Assembly (NCBI RefSeq): GCF_000372725.1
Contig: NW_005200689.1
Span: forward strand, 26,452 to 90,451
Direction: 5' to 3'
Origin: Emiliania huxleyi CCMP1516
Taxonomy: Eukaryota > Haptophyta > Isochrysidales > Noelaerhabdaceae
Length of the DNA: 64,000 nt
Part shown: positions 29,907 to 40,376 of the stretch, piece after piece
How positions within the stretch are numbered: position 1 is the first letter of the stretch
Layout: each line of letters begins with the position of its first letter
Position numbers and translations under genes: made by a program
Notes under the pieces: generated by a model
What the model saw: only the letters and a program-made list of their open reading frames with translations
Told to the model about the DNA's origin: nothing
Databases searched by the model: none

Positions 29907-30569
29907 GGTAAACCTTCTTTTCTATCTAGATAGACGGCTAGGATTGAGAGCAGCCTCGCTCTCAACCCTAGAAGTCGAAGGATTGTGAGCAGCAGTCATC
30001 GCAATCTTAGCATCTCTGTGCGATTGTGAGCGCCTACGCTCGCAATCCTACATACATCTTCTAGGACTACGAGCAGCTCCGCTCCCAAGGTGGCTGGCGA
30101 CGCCTACGACTACTACCAGCGCGCTCGCAATCCGAGCAAAGTCTAGGGTTGCGAGCAGCACTGCTCACAATCCTAGCAGCATGCCTCCAATTCAGTAGCG
30201 CTCGCAGTCGCCTACATCTTGTATGTAGGACTAATGAGCGGCTGCGCTCACAATCGTACCAAAGATCCATGTCCAAGGATTGCTGGCAGGCGCACAGAGG
30301 GGCGCTCCCAGTCGCTCCAGCCGCGAGCGCTTGTGAGCGCGCCGGGATGGTCTCCTCACAATCCAAACCCCCCCCAATGACATACCAGTGAGGGACCGCT
30401 CGACCATCCTAGAAGTAGTGTAGGATTGCGAGCGTAGGCGCTCACAATCGCACAGAGATGCTACGATTGCGAGGACTGCTGCTCACAATCCATCGACTTC
30501 TAGGATTGAGAGCGAGGCTGCTCTCAATCCTACCTAGCCGTCTAGAAAAGAAGGTTCACCTGCACGGAG
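29898..30569. mobile_element. Mutator-like MITE, 654 bp, 9-bp target duplication
   Basis: The element is 29907-30560. TGCACGGAG flanks it at 29898-29906 and 30561-30569. Inverted termini start GGTAAACCTTCTTTTCTA on the left and GGTGAACCTTCTTTTCTA on the right, and stay similar for about 150 bp. The uninterrupted locus can be compared with the related repeat at 47245, which has one copy of the target. The interior is made of short palindromes of the type GATTGTGAGCGCCTACGCTC. No transposase. Confidence 0.88.
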
Positions 30570-30820
30570 CTATAAGTGCCTCGCCGTCCTCGCAGGAGTC
30601 GCTTAGGCGGCTCCCGTGGTGTACCTGTGTTAGTGCCAGTGCGCGCCAGAAAAGAAAGAAAGAAAACAGAAGGCAAGAAAGAAAGAAAGAACAACCCAAG
30701 GGATGGATGCCACCTTCCCCCGCTAAAATTCTTTTTAGTGCGCGCCAGTCCCTGGGCAGTTTGTAAAATTCTTTTTATCGACTGTAGCGCCAGTCCGAGC
30801 CAGTCTGCTTGATTGATTGA
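30570..30820 (+). repeat. Dispersed repeat (right part) and tail
   Basis: Continues the repeat interrupted by the MITE: GTGCCTCGCCGTCC, GGAGTCGCTTAGGCGGCTCC, GTGTACCTGTGTTAGTGCCA, an AAAGAAAGAAAG stretch with CAACCCAAGGGA, and a tail TTGTAAAATTCTTTTTATCG. Equivalent order is seen at 47105-47250 (minus) and 55738-55815. Confidence 0.65.
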
Positions 30821-31333
30821 TGGGAAGGCGAAACACAGTCCGACCAACGACTGGGACACCAACGCGGTATGGGTGGACGCTAGACGGGCGATGACGGTCA
30901 CACAGGAGCGACACACAGAACCACAAGACAAGACACTCAGCCAAACTGACTGCCACACATCCTGAGCGAAGTTCCCTAGTCACCCGCGGCCGGACTCCAT
31001 CCGGCACGCGTCGCTGGGCGCTCAGAGCCGCGTCCCCTGCTCGCCACCCCGACGTCCAAGGCGCCCGAGCGAACGACAGGCGGCACGCGAAGACTGATTG
31101 CAATCCCGCCGACCGCCAGGCCGCGGGATGATGCGTGCGCGGTCATGTAGTGGGTCTCGGAAGCTCCCCTCTCGGGCTAGGGGCCAGCCCCTCTCCCTTG
31201 CCCTCGGAACAGTGTGTCCGAGTCGAGGCGTGTGCTTGCCGGTCGACGGCCGCGCGCGGTTGGCATTGTGACGAAGGTTGCGCGCGGCCGCGGCGCGCCC
31301 GCCATGGTTCGGCGACGGCGGCATTCGACGTCG
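30821..31333. other. Intergenic upstream of NRDE2
   Basis: No gene recognised. Open frames here are Arg/Ala-rich shadows. Confidence 0.35.
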
Positions 31334-31373
31334 TCTGCTGTGAGAGGGGCTTGTTTCGGAGAATTCTTTTTAT
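31334..31373 (+). repeat. Shared repeat tail just upstream of NRDE2
   Basis: CTGCTGTGAGAGGGGCTTGT, then GGAGAATTCTTTTTATCGA, ending ten bases before the NRDE2 start codon and in the same orientation as the gene. Confidence 0.6.
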
Positions 31374-31382
31374 CGACTTGCC

Positions 31383-34020
31383 ATGGCCGACAGCTGGCTG
31401 AACCTGTCCAGCTTCAAGCCGTCAAAGCCAGCTCCGCCAGAGCCGCCACCACCGCTTCCGCCGGAGCCGCCTCCGGAGCCGCCGCCGCCGCCGCCGCTGC
31501 CGTCAGAGCCGCCGGAGCAGCCGCCGCCGCCGCCACTGCCACCGCCGCTGCCACCGCCGCTGCCGCCGTCCGAGGATCGGCACGAAGCGCGTCCAAAGCC
31601 GAAGAAGGAGAAGCGCAGGCGCTCAAAGCCGAAGAAGGAGAAGGATCCCAAGGGCAAGAGTCACAAGCGGAAGCGTGCGCGGCGGGCAGGGAGCAGCAGC
31701 GACGACGACGAGAGCGGCGAGTCGGACGACGCGACGGCGCCTCAGACGAGTGATGTCTCCAAGATGGCGGCGCGTGACCGGGCGATGCTGACCCATGACC
31801 CGCGCGGCCGCGTGGCGCCACGCTGGCTCGACGGCGCCGACGCCGGCGGCAGCGGCGGCGGCGGAGGAGGAGGAGGGGGAGGCGGCGGCGGCGGCGAGGC
31901 CTTCTTCCGGTTTGACGTGCGAGGCGACCCTGACAACGCCGTCTTCGGCTGCTCGTACGCGGGACACACGCCTCGGTGACCACCTGCCAGCGCCGGCCCG
32001 GGAGGCTAGATTTCGGCGACGCGCTCCAGAGAGAGGAGGCGCCCACGCCGCGGCTCTGATTGCATGAATAGATGAGACGGTCCTCGCTGGCAGGTACCGC
32101 AAGCTTGCGCGGCGAGGGGCGGGGCGGCGATACTTCGCGCCGCGGCCGCGGCGCATCGAGGCGCTCTCCGAAGGGCGACGCGAGGGGCCGCCAGGACATG
32201 ACCCGGACGTGTCCCGGACATGTCCCACAGGCGCTCTCCGAAGGGCGACGCGAGGGGCCGCCGCTGCGAATCACGCAGCTGCAGAGGCGGTGGGCGAGGA
32301 GGAGGGCGAGCAGAGGCGACGCAGGAGAGGGCGTGCCGACCTTCCTGCCGCTCGACGAGTCCGACGACGGCGGCGAGGGAGAGGGCGGCGGCGGCGGCGG
32401 CGAGGGCGAGGGCGAGGGCGGCGCGCGCGAAAGAGTGCGCACCCTCAACGCGGCGACGCGGGAGAGGCCGGGGGACGTCGCCGCGTGGCTGGCCTTGGCG
32501 GAGCTCGAGGAGGGCGGCGGCGGCGCGCTCGAGGGCGGCGGCGGCGGAGGGGGGGGGAGGAGGGCTGGCGCCGTCGCGGAGCGCAAGGTGTCTGTGCTGC
32601 GTCGGGCTGTCGCCGCCAACCCTCGCAACGAGGCTGTGGCGGTCGAGCTGCTGCGCGCTCAGGAGTCGCTTCTCGAGCCGGAGGAGGTGGGCAGCGCTTG
32701 GGAGGAGGCGATCCGCGGCGACCCGTGCTCGGTGATGCTCCGCATGGAAAGCCTCGCCCATGCCTCTCGCCACGTCGCGTCTTTCTCCGTCTCGGCGCTT
32801 CGCGAGGCCGCCGCCGCAGCCGCCGCCGCCCTGAGGGGGCGCGCTGAGGAGGCGGCCGCGGGCGGAGAGAGCTCAAGTAGCAAGAACAGCAGTTGCCAGG
32901 AGCAGCTCTTCGTTCTTTCACCAGGCGGCCGCGGGCGGAGAGCCGCCCTCCGCCGTGGACGCTCTCCAGCGCGGGGCGCTGCTACTGCTGCTGCGAGCTG
33001 CGTACGCGGAGCGCGCCGCCGGCTTCTCGGAGCGCGGTACTGCGCTGCTGCAGGCGGCGCAGGCCGATGAGGATGGACCAATATTGAGCCATGAGTCGTG
33101 AGCCATGAAGAGTTGCTGCAGGCTGCGGTCGAGCTCAACTGTTTTTGCCCGCCGGCGCTGCTCGCGGCGCCGCTGGGCGAGCGGCTCGACGCATTTGCGG
33201 AGTTTTGGGAGTCGGAGGCGCCGCGCGTCGGCTGAGCCGCCGGTGACATGTCCGAGACATGTCCGAGACATGTCCGAGACATGTCCGCTAGGCGCCGCGC
33301 GTCGGCGAGCCGAAGGCGCGCGGTTGGTGCAACTCCACTGCTGCTGCTGCTGCTGCTGCTGCGGAGCAGCAGGAGGAGGAGGAGGCGGAGGCGTCGGCTC
33401 CTCCAGGCCTCTCCGACAGCGGCGCAGGGGCGGGGGGCGGAGCGGGGGCCGCCGCAGCGGCCGCCGGCGTCTGCCCGCTCCGGGCGGGTCTGTGGGCGCG
33501 GGAGGAGCGAGCGCTGTCAGCGGAGCGAGAGCTGCCCATCTCTGCGACGCGTCAGGCCGCCGCCGCCGACGCTGACCCGGAGCGCGTCGTCTTCTTTGAG
33601 GAGCTCTCTCCCCATCCGTCGGCCCGTATCTCGGCCAGATCTCGGCGAGATCTTGGCCCTCGAGATCTAGGATTTGGCCCCGTACTTGGCCCGCCTCGAC
33701 TCGACGGCGGCGAGGCTCGAGCTGCTCCTCTCCTTCGCCGTCTTCCTCGGCCTGCCAGGCGCGAGATCGGGCCGAGATCTGGCCGAGATCTGGCCGAGAT
33801 CTGGCCGAGATCTGGCCGAGATCTGGCCGAGGTCTGGCCGAGATCTGGCCGAGGTCTGGCCGAGATCTGGCCCAGCCGTGTCTTCCTCGGCCTGCCAGGC
33901 GCAAGGCAAGTCCACCTCCCCTCCTCCCACCCCCTCGCCGTCCTCCACGACTCGTATGGCGCCGCACCGTGGCATGGCGGTGGAGGAGCTGGAGGTGGAG
34001 GAGCTGGAGGAGGAGGGGAT

Positions 34021-34063
<43 letters not shown>

Positions 34064-35841
34064 GAGGAGGCGCGGTGGCAGCCTTCGGCGCGGAGCTGCT
34101 GAGGCACGCGTGCGCTCTCTTCCCCTCCGACCCGAAGCTCGCCTACGTCGCCATGCGCACCGCCGCTGCCTCCGGGGCAACGAGGGCAGCCCCGGCCTCT
34201 GCTGGCGGTGGCTCCTCCGCCGCCGCCATTGCCGCCGCCGCCGCCGCTTGCCGCCCGGTCGCAAAGGCGCTGCTGCGGCGGCGGCCGCACGACTTGCCCT
34301 TGTACGCGGCGTACGCGCGCGCGTCGCTCGCCGCCGGAGGGGGGGCCGAAGCGAGCCGCGTTTGCTCGTCGGCGATCGGCATGGCGGCCGCCGCGTCGCT
34401 CTCGCCGCGCGGGCTGGTTGGACTCGCCTACCTTTCGGCCAAACTGGAGCTCGGAGGGGCGGGAGGCGGAGGCGACGGCAGAGGCGGCGGGGGAGGAGCA
34501 GGAGGCAGCGGAGGCGGCGACGCGGCGGCGGCGCTGCGAACTCTTGCGGCGGTGTGGGCGCCGGAAGCTTCTGCGCTGCCGCCGTCTCAGCCGGTACCTC
34601 CGCCGCTGCTGCTGCGCGCCCGGCGCTCGCTGAGCGAGGAGGTCGACGGGCTGCTGCGACCGGAGGCTGGCAGCCCGCCGCTGCCGTCCCTCTCGGCGGA
34701 GAGTCGCCACGTCGTGAGCGCGTGCGCGCTTCTCGAGCTGCTCACGTCCGGCGTGGAGTCGGCCGCCGCCGTCTTTGAGCGCGTCCTCGCGGCGCTGGAG
34801 GCGGGCGGGGCGCCGCCAGGAGGCGCGACTTGGGGCGGCGGCGCGGCACCGCGGCTCGCCGGCGCCGGCTCGCTCGAGCACGAGGCGTTGCTCGAGCAGC
34901 GGGCGGTTGCCTGCTCAATAGTGCGCGGTGTCTCTTCACGGCGACGTGCTCTGAACAGGCGTTGCTCGAGGAGTACGTCTGGGTCGAGACGCGCCACGCG
35001 GAGAGCAAGCCCACGCCGCCCCGCCGCCGCCGCCGACTGCTCGAGCGGGCCCTGCTCGCCTTCCCCGCCAACGCCGCCTTCTTTGGCGCCCTTACCTCGC
35101 TCTGCTCGTCGACACACGCGCGGCTCGGCCTCCGCGCCGTGCTCGCGCAGGCGCGCTCGCGCAGCCCGAGCTGCCTCCAGCTCTGGCTGGGCTCGGTCCG
35201 CGCCGCACCCCGGAGCAGGCGGCGAGGGAGACAGGCGCCCTCCACACCGCCCCGCTCGTGAACAGGTCCTCGTCGAGCTTGGGACGGAGGCGGCCGAGCT
35301 GGCGGACGCGGACGTCGCCGAGCTCGTGCCTGGCTTCCTCGCTGCGGGCTCTGGCGGGCAGCAGGCCGCCCCGAGCCAGTCGGCGCCAGGCCGCGCCAGC
35401 CGCGAGCGGCGCGCGCGCTCGCTGCTCGAGGAGGCCCTCACACCGGCGCGGTGCGGCGCGTGCGCCGCGCTCTGGCGCCTGTACATCCGCCTTGAGCTCG
35501 CTGCCGGCCGCGGCGACGCTGCGTGCCGTGTGCAGTTGCGCGCGGTGCAGCAGTGCCCCGGCCACAAGGGGCTGTGGCTCGCGGTGCTCTCCCCCCCGCT
35601 GCTGTGGCACGCGCCGGAGCGGCAGTTGCGCGACACCGTCACGCTCCTGGCCGAGAAGGAGCTGCGCCTCTGCTCCGAACTCCCGGATATGGGCGAGCCG
35701 GGCGAGGGCCTGGTGAAGGGGGGGCGGGGGGAGCCGCAGCTGCCGGGTGGACGTGCGGATTCTCCAACCAAACGTCAGCTCGAGGCCGGCAGCGGCAGCG
35801 GCAGCTGCAGCAAAGAGGGTGACGACGACCACGATGACTGA
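31383..35841 (+). CDS. NRDE2: NRDE2 homologue (nuclear RNAi/RNA surveillance)
   Basis: NRDE2 proteins act in the nucleus with the exosome cofactor MTR4 and with splicing factors. N-terminus: MADSWLNLSSFKPSKPAPPE, a Pro-rich run, then a KPKKEK-rich basic segment. Family motifs: FRFDVRGDPDNAVFGCSYAG then PRYRKLARRG, RYFAPRPRRIEAL, and TLNAATRERPGDVAAWLALA. Next come AFAEFWESE|APRVGEPKARGW, half-TPR helical repeats, and the C-terminal ALWRLYIRLELAAGRGDAAC then LLAEKELRLCSELPDMGE. Exons start 31383, 32094, 32231, 32925, about 33145, 33292, about 33670, 33899 and, later, near 34960 and 35265. Four introns are flanked by exon duplications (listed separately). Exon boundaries after 34900 are approximate. 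Gly/Ala runs are long for the family. Confidence 0.85.
32159..32262 (+). repeat. NRDE2 intron with 34-bp exon duplication
   Basis: A perfect 34-bp repeat spans 32159-32192 and 32229-32262 (begins AGGCGCTCTCCGAAGGGCGA). The GC-AG intron is 32161-32230 (70 nt), equal to the repeat offset. The filler holds GACATGACCCGGACGTGTCC units. Confidence 0.9.
32850..32942 (+). repeat. NRDE2 intron with 20-bp exon duplication
   Basis: AGGCGGCCGCGGGCGGAGAG occurs at 32850-32869 and 32923-32942. Removing 32852-32924 (73 nt, GC-AG) joins LRGRAEE to AAAGGEPPSAVDAL, which restores a long helical frame. Confidence 0.88.
33216..33306 (+). repeat. NRDE2 intron: 17-bp duplication plus GACATGTCCGA array
   Basis: AGGCGCCGCGCGTCGGC occurs at 33216-33232 and 33290-33306. 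The GC-AG intron is 33218-33291 (74 nt) with four tandem GACATGTCCGA units. Splicing yields WESE|APRVGEPKARGW, a conserved NRDE2 block, which supports the call. Confidence 0.9.
33740..33902 (+). repeat. NRDE2 intron: 23-bp duplication plus 12-mer array
   Basis: A 23-bp repeat (GTCTTCCTCGGCCTGCCAGG and three more bases) lies at 33740-33762 and 33880-33902. The GC-AG intron is 33759-33898 (140 nt) with about eight GCCGAGATCTG units. Confidence 0.88.
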
Positions 35842-36138
35842 CGCCCCGCTTCACCCAACCCGTTTGTGTTTTGGGGGGAATATCTGGGCACTGAGGGACG
35901 GAGTAGAGTACGAGAATATAAAAAGCACATCAGATCCGCTGAGCGCGGTGACCGGTGTGAGAGGAGAAGTGGTGCGCGCGGGGATTTGTGGGGTGGTGTA
36001 CGCCTACGCGGCGCGTCAAACCGCGGCTCTCAGATCCAGATTTTTGCTCGTTCGGGTCTAATTTTGGTGCCTGTGTTGCGTGCCGTGTAGGGTGTTGCCT
36101 TTGTTGGAATGTGGCGAAGATCGAAGTGTGTGCGAGCT
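35842..36138. other. Intergenic
   Basis: AT-richer sequence between converging NRDE2 and the small minus-strand gene, probably 3' UTRs. No gene seen. Confidence 0.4.
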
Positions 36139-36408
36139 CTAGGCCCGACCCTCGTCCGCAGCCTCTCCCTCGGCGATCTCAGCAGCAGCGGCTTCGCGGT
36201 TCCCCCGCACCAAGGCCTCTCTCAGAACCACCTCCTCGGGCTTGCCAAAGCGCGAGAAGGCAAACTCCGTCGCATGCGGCGACGGCATCTCGTACAGCAG
36301 CGCCTAGAGAGAGAGCTGGAAGCCACTGGTGAGGCGACTGCTACCCTCGCGACCGCTGTGGCAAGCCATGACGCGCTGCGCCTCCCCCTCTACCGCGCCC
36401 TCCGCCAT
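36139..36408 (-). CDS. Small acidic protein (about 63 aa), unknown
   Basis: Two exons on the minus strand: 36408-36382 (MAEGAVEGE) and 36303-36139. They join across a GC-AG intron (GAG|GCGCAG to CTCTAG|GCGCTG) to give ALLYEMPSPHATEFAFSRFG, then KPEEVVLREALVRGNREAAA and EGEAADEGRA-stop. The splice context matches the other GC-AG introns here and the second exon has coding-like composition. No family recognised and no targeting signal. The Met at 36408 is the first in frame. Confidence 0.5.
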
Positions 36409-36942
36409 CGCAGAGGTGGCAAAGTGACCCACCTTTGGGTAAACGTCGACACGGCCATCCCTTGGCGCCACCGAGGAGAAGCTCTGGCCTATAAGACCGT
36501 GGGGTAGCGAGCGAGCGGCGGCGTCGCCCCTCGCGCGAAAGCCGAGGTCTACACGGTGCTTTGGGCCCGAGAGCCAACCGTAGACACGGTTGCCTATTCG
36601 TGGCTACATGGAGTGAGTAGATGCGCGGCGTGCTGCGCTCGAGATCAATGCGTGGCTGCCCCGTGCGGTGACTGTCCAATTGCCGAGCGTAATGGTAGAA
36701 AAGAAGCTAGGAGGTTCCCACCGGCCGTGTCCGACAGTGGCAAGGAAGGTCTTTTCCCTACCTTGGTGCTGTCTTTTTACCAGCGAGCCGTCCTTTTTCC
36801 AGGTTGCAACCCTTGTTCCGCACTGACGGCTGTGAATTTAGCGGCAACCAACAGCTCTCAGCCCCCCGGTGGTGCTGGGGCATACGGGCTCGCCGGGGGG
36901 GGGGTAGACCCGTCGCAACAACAGCTGAACTATCATGAACCA
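36409..36942. other. Intergenic
   Basis: No supported gene. Plus-strand frames here run into the LINE-like copy downstream. Confidence 0.35.
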
Positions 36943-37415
36943 CGACAAGGAGGACCACGCCTCCCCGAGCTCGATGAGGAGTCGGCGGAAGGGGTGGGCG
37001 AGCCGATTACGATAGAGAGACCGCGGATGCGAGCGCGATTCGTCGACCAGGGAGACGGCTGGCCCGACCTCCCGGGGTCCCGGGGAGGTGCGGCGAGACG
37101 ACCTAATGCTGCCGCCCTCGCCCGGCGGGGAGTCGGGCACGGGATCGCCGTCGGCGGAGTCAACGAGATCAGGCAGAGAAGGCAAGACGACGACGGGGCC
37201 GCAGCCGCGAAAAAGGCTATAGGAGGCCGCAGCGGGCCCCGCAACCGTCGCGTGACCAACGGAAGGCGAGCAGGAAGGAGGACCGAGGCCCGAGGGGAGG
37301 GAGGAGCCCCTTCGGAATGGGGGTGTAAGGAGGCCGCGCGGAGCGCGAGCGGGGTTAGCTCCCCGGCCCTGGATGTGACGGGCTACCAACTGCACTCCAA
37401 ATGCTCCAAGACGGT
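36943..37415 (+). mobile_element. LINE-like retroposon copy 2
   Basis: Shares the frame QGGPRLPELDEESAEGVG, EPITIERPRMRARFVDQG with 18585-19240. It ends in the same TTAGCTCCCCGGCCCTGGAT, CCAACTGCACTCCAA tail. It lacks the middle block (GAGTAGAGGGGGCG) present in the first copy, so it is internally deleted or from another subfamily. Confidence 0.7.
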
Positions 37416-37432
37416 GGACATGCTCGACGGCG

Positions 37433-38788
37433 CTAATCGTTGTCGACATCCCCGCCAGCGCCAAGCGCCAACGCCGCAGGGTCATCATCATACATCCCAC
37501 CCAGCTCCAGTAACGCGGTCTTGACCAGCCCGGCGAAACCCTCGGTGCTCTTGAGCGGCTCGAGCAGGCCGCCGTCGGCGCCACTGTCGTCCTCGAATTC
37601 TCGCTCGTGCAGCGCCAGCCCATTCGCGAGCTGCTGCGAGAGCAAGCTGATGCGTTCGGCCTGCTGACGCAGGTCCGCCGCGCTCTCGAGGCGCCGCGCG
37701 CGCAAGTGCAGCGCCGCGCGAAGACGCGTCACATCGGCGTCGAGCTCGAAGTCCTCGAAGTCGATGGGCTCGCCGGCGTGGAGCTGATAGTCCAGCATGG
37801 CCCCGTCATCCGCGAGGGCGCGGCACTCGTCCACCGTCTCGCGCAGAGCGTCGCAGCGCGCGATCAGCAGCGCGAGCGGGCCGCGCCGCGCCTCGGCTGC
37901 TGCCTCCTCCTGGAGCGCCGCAAGATGGTGCTTCAGCCGCTCGACGAGCACGCGCCGCTTCGTCGCCAGCACGCGCCCGAGCACCTCGGTGCGGACCTCG
38001 CTCAGCCGCGCGTGGATCAGCAGGCGCTCAAGCTGCCTGAGCACGTGCACCGTTTTGGTGGCGGAGCTCTCGTAGTCCCGCATCGCCTCGTCGAGCGCCG
38101 CATTCACGCGCGCGCCCTCGGACTCGCAGCTCATGCGGAGCTCCTGCTGCACGAGCGCCACCAGCCGCGGCAGCCGCGGCGCCGGCGCGGCCGCGTCCAG
38201 CTTGTCGTCGGCGGGCGCGCGGAAGGCAAAGGTCGCCGACGCCACTTTGGTCATGAGGCGCTCGGCGAGCTTCGGCAACGCCTCCCACGCAATCTTGAAA
38301 AAGATGTCGAAGCGCGCGGGCTCATACGGACGCGTGGGCACCTGCACGCGCCACTCGGGGCTGCGCTCTGAGCCCTCGGCCAGCGAGCGGACCTGCCGCA
38401 GCACGCGGCGTAGCTGGGGCTCGCGCAGCGACCTCCAGATTGTGACGCCAACCGGGTAGCTGCCGACCTCCTCTGGCGCTTGAGCGGGCTGGATGCCTTT
38501 GGCCCACTGTATCGAGATGAGCTTGGCAGTTTCGGGCCACGACACTCCCGCAGGTCCGTACTTGGAGACCTCTGCCTGCGTCGGACCTCTGGTCACGGCC
38601 TCTGTGATGAGGGTTGGCGGCGGCAGCAGCAGTCCAGCGATCGGATCGTTGAAGACGGCACGGACTCTCCGGCACGTTCCTCTGAGACGCCATCGGCCAG
38701 ACAGTGGCGGCAGCGCCTCGCCAATGGCGACGAGGTCGTCGTGCGAGAGGTCGTCGAAGGTGGTGGGCATGCTTTGAACGCTGCTCAC
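37433..38788 (-). CDS. F-box-like protein, single exon (451 aa)
   Basis: The N-terminus, TFDDLSHDDLVAIGEALPPL then RWRLRGTCRRVRAVFNDP, has the layout of an F-box (DLxxDxLxxIxxxL, then a basic-Cys-RxVrxVF helix) but is weak. F-boxes recruit targets to SCF ubiquitin ligases. The rest is helical and charged (DEAMRDYESSATKTVHVLRQ, RVLVERLKHHLAALQEEAAA) with an acidic end GGDVDND. No LRR, Kelch or WD repeats. Start at MSSVQSMPTTFDD, 91 bp from the start of the opposite-strand LRR gene, suggesting a shared promoter. Confidence 0.6.
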   Translation of the reverse strand: MSSVQSMPTTFDDLSHDDLVAIGEALPPLSGRWRLRGTCRRVRAVFNDPIAGLLLPPPTLITEAVTRGPTQAEVSKYGPAGVSWPETAKLISIQWAKGIQPAQAPEEVGSYPVGVTIWRSLREPQLRRVLRQVRSLAEGSERSPEWRVQVPTRPYEPARFDIFFKIAWEALPKLAERLMTKVASATFAFRAPADDKLDAAAPAPRLPRLVALVQQELRMSCESEGARVNAALDEAMRDYESSATKTVHVLRQLERLLIHARLSEVRTEVLGRVLATKRRVLVERLKHHLAALQEEAAAEARRGPLALLIARCDALRETVDECRALADDGAMLDYQLHAGEPIDFEDFELDADVTRLRAALHLRARRLESAADLRQQAERISLLSQQLANGLALHEREFEDDSGADGGLLEPLKSTEGFAGLVKTALLELGGMYDDDPAALALGAGGDVDND

Positions 38789-38879
38789 TAGCTTTTCTTG
38801 TTTTTTTGCTTGTTTCTAAGAATTCTTGTTTGTGTCGAACCTGTGTGCTGTCAAGGCGGTCGAATTCTTTGTTTTCACG
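38789..38879. promoter_or_regulatory. Compact bidirectional promoter region
   Basis: Only 91 bp separate divergent start codons at 38788 (-) and 38880 (+). The interval is T-rich on the plus strand (CTTGTTTTTTTGCTTGTTTC) and has two GAATTCTTTG/AAGAATTCTTG motifs resembling the shared repeat tail. Function inferred from layout only. Confidence 0.4.
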
Positions 38880-40171
38880 ATGGTGTCTCTCGACGCGCAC
38901 CGCGCCGCCGCCCGGCTCCGAGACTTTGGACGTGGGCGGCTGGCAGGTCGTCGTCACCGACGGGCACGCGGTGCTGCCCGAAGTCATGACGCACTTGCCA
39001 GACGGGGCGTTCCAAGGCCGCACCTCTCTCGTCTCGGTCGCCTGCCCGAGCGAGCAGCCTCGTCTCCATCGGCGTGGGCGCCTTCTACGGCTGCTCCTCG
39101 CTCGTCTCCATCGACCTCCCTGCCACCCTCACCTCCATCGGCGACGGCGCCTTCGGCAGCTGCTCCGCCCTCTCCTCCATCACCTTCTCTGCCACCCTCA
39201 CCTCCATCGGCAACCGGGCCTTCGAATGCTGCTCCTCTCTCGTCTACATCGACCTCCCCGCCACCCTCACCTCCATCGGCATGCAAGCCTTCTACTACTG
39301 CTCCGCCCTCACCAGCGTCACCCTCCCCGCTGGCCTCACCTCCATTGGCGACTACGCCTTCGAGTGCTGCTCCTCCCTCGCCGCCATCAGCCTCCCCGTC
39401 GGCCTCACCTCCATCGGCAACGGCGCCTTCTCTGGCACCTCTCTTGCATCCGTTGCCTTCCCTGCCAGCCTCGTCTCCATCGGCGATGACGCCTTCTACC
39501 GCTGCTCCTCCCTCGCTCGCGTCACCTTCCCCGCCACCCTCACCACCATCGGCGGCAACGCTTTCGCCCGCTGCTCCTCCCTCGCCCGCGTCATTCTCCC
39601 CGCCGGCCTCACCTCCATTGGCCACAATGCCTTCGACAGCTGCTCCGCCCTCACCTCCATCCACCTCCCCGCCGCCCTCACCTCCATCGGCAACGGCGCC
39701 TTCTCTGGCTGCACCTCTCTTGCCTACGTCGCCTTCCCCGCCAGCCTCACCTCCATCGACAGCGCCTTCTGGAACTGCTCCTCCCTCGCCCGCGTCACCT
39801 TCCCCGCTGGCCTCACCTCCATCGGCAGCCTCGCCTTCGCCCTCTGCTCCTCCCTCTCCCGCGTCACCGTGCCAGACACAGCCACGATCGGCGACGAGGC
39901 TTTCGAATCTGAGACCACCGTCCTCCGCCTCCCGCCCGCAACGATGCGCTGCGGAGGCTGGTACGAGGCGGTGGACGGGGCTCTGGCCTACAAGCGCTTC
40001 GCTCTCGAGCACAAGGCTGGCCTTCTTGGCTGGCTAGAGCGGGCCCAGATCAGGCTCGGCTCTTACGGCCCGGACGGCGCGGCGCGCAAGCGCGACCGCG
40101 AGGAGTTTGAGGGCGACTTTGGGCACGGCGCTGCGGCGGGATCGTCCGGCGTCGGCTCCGGCCCAGGCTGA
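38880..40171 (+). CDS. BspA-type leucine-rich-repeat protein with frame breaks near start
   Basis: About eleven tandem 23-residue repeats of the pattern CSSLxxIxLPAxLTSIGxxAF (LRR_5/BspA type), for example CSSLVSIDLPATLTSIGDGA. These repeats form a surface for protein binding and are common on secreted or surface proteins. No signal peptide is seen, so the location is open. After the repeats: ATMRCGGWYEAVDGALAYKR and an Arg/Glu segment to GSGPG-stop. The start MVSLDAHRAAARL is in another frame from GGWQVVVTDGHAVLPEVMTH and that from VGAFYGCSSL. Breaks lie at 38921-38935 and 39035-39065. They are single-base shifts, either real or assembly errors; no plausible intron fits. Confidence 0.75.
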
Positions 40172-40376
40172 ATGTCGATTTTCGTTTCCGCGAGACATCC
40201 GCACATGTGTCATGTCCCCCCCCCCCCCCCCGGCTTCACAATATACTGATTATACTTCCTTCACCAAGAACTCTGCGGAGTACTGGCCGTAAATCGCATG
40301 CATCATTTTCTGGGGGGCGGGCGCCCACGGCCCGGCCCCTCTCCGGGACCGCGGGTCGACCTGGACCGGGCCCTTC
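40172..40376. other. 3' flank between converging genes
   Basis: Contains a C run (40218-40231) and AT-rich sequence; no gene. Confidence 0.4.

Noticed and set aside
33770-33870. A CRISPR-like or regulatory array of GCCGAGATCTG
   Set aside because: Units are contiguous with no spacers and lie inside an intron with duplicated ends.
37797-38371. Plus-strand ORFs opposite the F-box-like gene
   Set aside because: No motif and Arg-rich composition; the minus frame is longer and has ordinary protein composition.
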